Part shown: positions 59,921-64,000 of the stretch, piece by piece | Position numbering within the stretch: the stretch's first letter is position 1 | Layout of the letters: every line of letters begins with the position of its first letter | From: Anthoceros angustus | Taxonomy: Eukaryota; Streptophyta; Anthocerotopsida; Anthocerotales; Anthocerotaceae | Assembly: GCA_010909165.1 (NCBI GenBank) | Contig: VJWM01000044.1 | Location: 310,001 to 374,000 of the forward strand | Length of the DNA stretch: 64,000 nucleotides | Direction of reading: 5' to 3' | Notes under the pieces: generated by a model | Told to the model about the DNA's origin: nothing | Databases searched by the model: none | Seen by the model: only the letters and a program-made list of their open reading frames with translations | Made by a program: the position numbers and the translations under genes

Positions 59921-60234
59921 GGCGCGTCGGGCACTAATGATCAGATCTGTACATCCCCAACCGTGAGTTCGAGCGTGTTTAGGTAATTAACATAAAGCCA
60001 GTCGTCCCCTGTTGCCCGACTCCCTAGTGTAGGTACCTACTCTCATCGGGTACTTCCCGCTCCTTCACGCTCCGATAATTCAAATTGAATTCGCATTCAC
60101 GGTCCGGCGACAGAAGCTAACCGCCACCTCTGCCAGACTCCCAGCAACAGCCCCCGCGAATTTATCCAGCCGTACTACGGTGGCTTACAATGATCCAACA
60201 TGAAAGTTTGAGAGATCAGGTTTATCACCTAATA

Positions 60235-60766
60235 CAGTCCACCCCCCCTAATTGGGACTGGTTCGGAGTGCCTTTAGAGGTCCCATTAAGGGAGGTGTCC
60301 CGATTATATTTTCCCTATTTAAAAATAATAAAATATTTTAAATTTTAAAAAAAATAAAAAAATACCCAAAAAAAAAAGAAAATTTTAAATTTTGATTGAT
60401 AGGTTTCACTAAAAATAACTTTTACCACTTCTCTATATAGTTGTTTGAAAGCTAGCGCTCTCTCTAAGCAACATCAAAAACCTCTACCTACCATAAAGGA
60501 AAAAGCTTAGCTTAAGAGTCTTCAATCACACCTTAAAGTCTATTGTGCTTTGAAATAATCGATTTTTTCTTTCATTTTTATTTTTATAGTAAAAAAAATT
60601 AGAAATCCATTTAGGAGGTGAAACTAACATGAATGTATGTTTCAAAATGTCCCAATTATCATTTAGGAAAAGTCCCATTTATTACATTGTAAACTAAAAG
60701 GAGTAGGATGGGAGGTCCCATTTAGAGAGGAATCCATTTATAGAGTTCCCAATTAGGGGCCGACTG
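60235..60766. mobile_element. TA-flanked MITE (unit 3)
   Basis: Same TIRs and TA target as in units 1 and 2; 532 bases, with longer A-runs inside. Confidence 0.8.
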
Positions 60767-61329
60767 TATGTATCTGGCTTCAAACCTTGCAGAACAAAAT
60801 CCTTTCGCACTTGATATCCAGCAAAGCCAACGATGAGGAACTCACACTAATCCGTGACATGGATGAAAATTAGGGCAAGCAAGTTGTAAGGGCAGCACGC
60901 AATGCAGAGAAACAACGTCTGCCCGCTTTTCTGAGGTTTATCATACTGGTGAGTGAGAAACAATGATACCGATGAACAAGTGAGGCTGTTAAACCTGATC
61001 TCTAAAATGCTGAAACAGTGACACTGATGCACAGGTGAGAGTGGTAGACCTGATTTCACTCATCAGTGTCAAAAGTTTAGACATCAGGCTTATCGTACTG
61101 ATGAGTGAGATGAGGTTTACTAGTCTCACAGTTGTTGCACCTAGGATGTCAAGGACAGTGATGAAAATAGCTGTGCCCTGTTGGCATCGGTAGATGAACA
61201 CTTAAGGAATTGGAAAAAGATTGAAGTAAATTCTACCTGTCCACCTTACTTACAATGAGGCAGCCTGCTGAACAAGATGTCTTTCTAAACTTGTGACCTG
61301 TCCCGCAACAGCACTTCTAGCTTGAACTA

Positions 61330-62030
61330 ACCTTCAGATCTTGAAAGACCTGCAAAACAGATGGGACAGTTCCATGTCCTGTGTGTTATTGCTGAACACC
61401 TTGCTACAGCTTGACCGCAACACACCGGATTGCCATATGCATGTGACCATCGGTAAGCTCAGTCTGTCCGTTGAGGAACGCATTCCATGTTGCCACGATT
61501 GCAGCTCTCCCACACTCACACAAGCATGAAAAGGAGACACAGATGTTGCCCTCCAGTTGCATACTTTGTTTTCTGACCAACTCCTACCGTTGATACTTCC
61601 TTGCTTTCTCCCTCACATGGTTTATAATCTTGATCATGTTCTCTGCTTCATCTAATTGCCCTGTACGCCCAAGGAGATCCATCATGCAATCGCAATGCTC
61701 ATTAGTAGGTTGATGCTGCATGCGGTTCAACCATGGAATCAGCATAGCCAAGCTGTTAAATATCCGGCATGCATTTTCCAGTTCGCCACATTTGGCATAT
61801 ATGACCACCAGGCAAAATATTGCCCAACAGTATAGTGTTTGGCAACTGTCCTCCTCCACAGGCTGAAACTATGCAGCTGCCTGTCCTTCTGTAAGGCACC
61901 AGCGCTTGTTTGTACAGGCCTTCATAGTACATGACGATCCATTTAGCAGGATCCAGACAAATGTTCTCCGCAAGTACTCCCTCTCCCTTCTAGCAGCGCT
62001 TATTCTTTTGATGAGGAAGCAATAAAACTT
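61330..62030 (-). pseudogene. PPR-protein remnant (unit 3)
   Basis: The stretch 61,584-61,859 is a 91-codon copy of the unit 2 fragment with the same two PPR repeats. Confidence 0.7.
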
Positions 62031-62528
62031 CCAGAGAAAACAGAGTCTGCTAGCCTAGTAGGCTGCCTTGAATAACAGTATGCAGTTTTCCTTTAGTTTC
62101 CACGGTGTTCAGTGCTATGGGCTGAGTGCACTTTTTAGCTGCACCTTGGGGACCAAACGTTCAGGACGGTGGGGCAGCCTCATGAACCTCCCCATCCGAC
62201 ACACTTATGGAGTAAGTAGTTACGAGCTTCAAGTTAGTGCACAGGGATCAAAATTGCACACACCTTGCGATGTGCAGTGTCCAGAGTACGATCAAGAGGA
62301 TAGATTAGTATCAAGAATGAATTGGTACAGCCTCAGGTATACCATGGTTATGAACGTGTTTACATATAAGGGCAGCACAGGGGCAATCCATCCATGAATG
62401 GGCCAGGTGCGCTCCGGCCACAGCTCTACCTATCTAATGCTGCTACTGGGTTTCAAGACTAAGCATTACAGATATGGTACAAGCGAGTAGAGAAACGACT
62501 CAAGATGTGAAGCAAGGGCAGCCTGGCA

Positions 62529-64000
62529 TCAGGTGGCAGCTGCCAGGTGTGCCAAGAGGCCGACCATACCGGCGTTGATGTAAGTGGTGGGCTCCGCCTG
62601 CCCGTAGTTGCTACGGTCGTCGGCATACGCATCGGCGTCGTCGGGTCCTCCCACAATGCCTCCCGTCAGCTGGTTGGGGTCGGAAGTTTTGGCCTCGTAG
62701 TAGGAAAAGCTGTCAGAGCAGTCGATCTCGGCGGGTGAGTCTTCATGCTGGGCACTGAAGCAGCGCGATGGTGAACCCGCTGAGGAAGCTGGTCCCAAAT
62801 CCCACCATGTACGACATGCGCTGAGGATTTTCTCCCAGGATGTAGTCCACCTGCAGCAGGCAGCAGGTAATTGTTCAGCGACAGAGAAGTTAAGATCCTT
62901 CAGTGAAGTAGGGGCGGAACATCATCTGCAGACAACACGGGAAGTAGTACCTGGGTTTTGGCATGAGAATAGAGCTGGGCAGGAGTGATGGCCGTGGTGC
63001 CACAAGTGACAGTCTGTTGAGCTGCCTCCAGGTACTTGGCGTAGACAAGGAGAAGGAAGGAAGATGCAGTCACGTACTGCAGATTGCTACCTGCCAGGAA
63101 ATAGAAGAGCCCGCCTGCAGCAGCGGCCATATCATTCACAGATCATGGTTGATGCAATTGATTTGTGAGAATCCATCCATTCGATTATTCGTCAACACAG
63201 CAAGGAGATGTTCAACTGCATTTGCTTACCAGGAGTGTACTTGGCTGCAGACACGCCTGGCATGATACCGCACACGAATGCATCCGCTTGCTGCTTGTAG
63301 CCCTGTAGGCCGTCAGCCTTGCCAGCAAAGAAGAACTGGGCTGCCAGGACCTGAGCGCCCGCGTATTTGTTGTCCCAGCTGAGTGTGGGTGCGGAGGTGG
63401 TGGAGCCACCCAGCTCCTCGCCGTTGTCCACCAGGTATTGCAGGTACTTGTCGTCCCTGGATGCCTTGAAGAGCCAGGCTGCTCCCACAGCAGCTCATCC
63501 TTGAAGCCAGAGTAGGAGCAGTAGAAGGGCACACTTGCGGCTTCAGGGGTCCGTCGCTGTAGGCCGCTCTGTACTGGTCCGCAAACGAGAAGAGCTCAGC
63601 CGCGCCGGCCAGAAGCGTAGCTGAGTACTGGGCGTCAGTGGCCTGGAACACAATGGACGCAGCGGCCAGCGCGGCAGCCGTTTCCGCAGCAGCGTCGGAC
63701 CCTGGATTGCTGGCATCAATCTTGTACGCAGTGCGATCTGTGTGCATGTCCTCAGGCCTTTGCCAGCACGCGTGATCCTTGGTCGGGTCTGCCACCTGAA
63801 CGTACAGCTCGTTTGGTGCGGTGTGAGCTTTGAGCAGGTAGTCAGTCCCCAACGGATGGCATCCTGGGCGTTGGTCATCTCTCCCGCTGCGCCCAGCTCT
63901 TTCCCTTTCGATCACCGTCCACGACAGCAGCGTGATGGTGAAGGCCATGGGCAGGCCGAACTTGACATTGTCGCCAGCGTCGTAGTATCCTCCCACCAAA
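62529..64000 (-). CDS. GH9 endo-beta-1,4-glucanase (unit 3; 5' end beyond the window)
   Basis: Exons on the minus strand: from beyond 64,000 to 63,230, 63,114-62,951 and 62,850-62,529. The visible part starts just before [19 protein letters not shown]. Exon 3 is the best of the three copies: [19 protein letters not shown] keeps the full family motif around the acid glutamate. The [20 protein letters not shown] block before it corresponds to the VGAVVGGPNxxDxFxDxR block of the family. It shares the one-base losses at G-runs with the other copies. The signal peptide lies outside the window. Confidence 0.85.

Larger units (their letters stand above)
49094..64000. repeat. Segmental tandem unit 3 (runs past the window end)
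   Basis: Third direct copy. It carries an extra internal 1.54-kb tandem duplication (54,593-57,620). The window ends inside its GH9 gene, so whether more units follow is unknown. Confidence 0.9.

Overview
The window looks like nuclear DNA of a land plant, or a close streptophyte relative. It contains an intron-bearing plant-type GH9 endoglucanase, a pentatricopeptide-repeat (PPR) remnant, Ty1/copia and Ty3/gypsy retrotransposons, LINE pieces and initiator-tRNA-derived repeats. There are no bacterial operons, phage genes or CRISPR arrays. The species cannot be fixed from the sequence; a seed-free plant is only a guess. Almost every coding stretch is broken by one- or few-base indels. Some are real decay, but their pattern (clustered at CAG/CTG and G/C homopolymers) suggests many are uncorrected long-read errors.

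Positions 1-1,650 hold a decayed plus-strand Ty1/copia element (gag, protease/pre-integrase remnant, start of a 3' LTR). Positions 1,735-21,817 hold a minus-strand gag-like ORF of unknown family, split by a nested minus-strand Ty3/gypsy element. Read on plus coordinates the gypsy element runs: 3' LTR (2,234-6,429), polypurine tract, integrase, RNase H, reverse transcriptase, protease, gag, a 505-bp tandem array, a primer-binding site resembling the tRNA-Asp end, and a 5' LTR (13,712-19,096) enlarged by a 1.05-kb internal tandem duplication. A further 2.1-kb tandem duplication (19,306-21,410) repeats the end of that LTR plus host flank. LTR ends are TGTGG/CCACA, and the host reading frame resumes in phase across the insertion.

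Positions 22,108-64,000 are three head-to-tail copies of one 12.6-15 kb segment: unit 1 22,108-34,751, unit 2 34,752-49,093, unit 3 from 49,094 past the window end. Each unit carries, in order: a LINE reverse transcriptase split by a ~600-bp solo LTR; a LINE zinc-binding tail; tRNA-iMet-like repeats; palindromic repeats; an unrecognised conserved block; a ~520-bp TA-flanked MITE; a PPR remnant (minus); and a three-exon GH9 endoglucanase (minus). Units 2 and 3 share a restriction-like-endonuclease-like ORF and a 364-bp duplication that unit 1 lacks, and unit 3 has its own 1.54-kb duplication. The branching order is therefore unit 1 versus (2,3).

The only host gene with a clear cellular role is the GH9 endoglucanase, a secreted cell-wall enzyme present three times. 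Everything else is mobile-element sequence or its remains.
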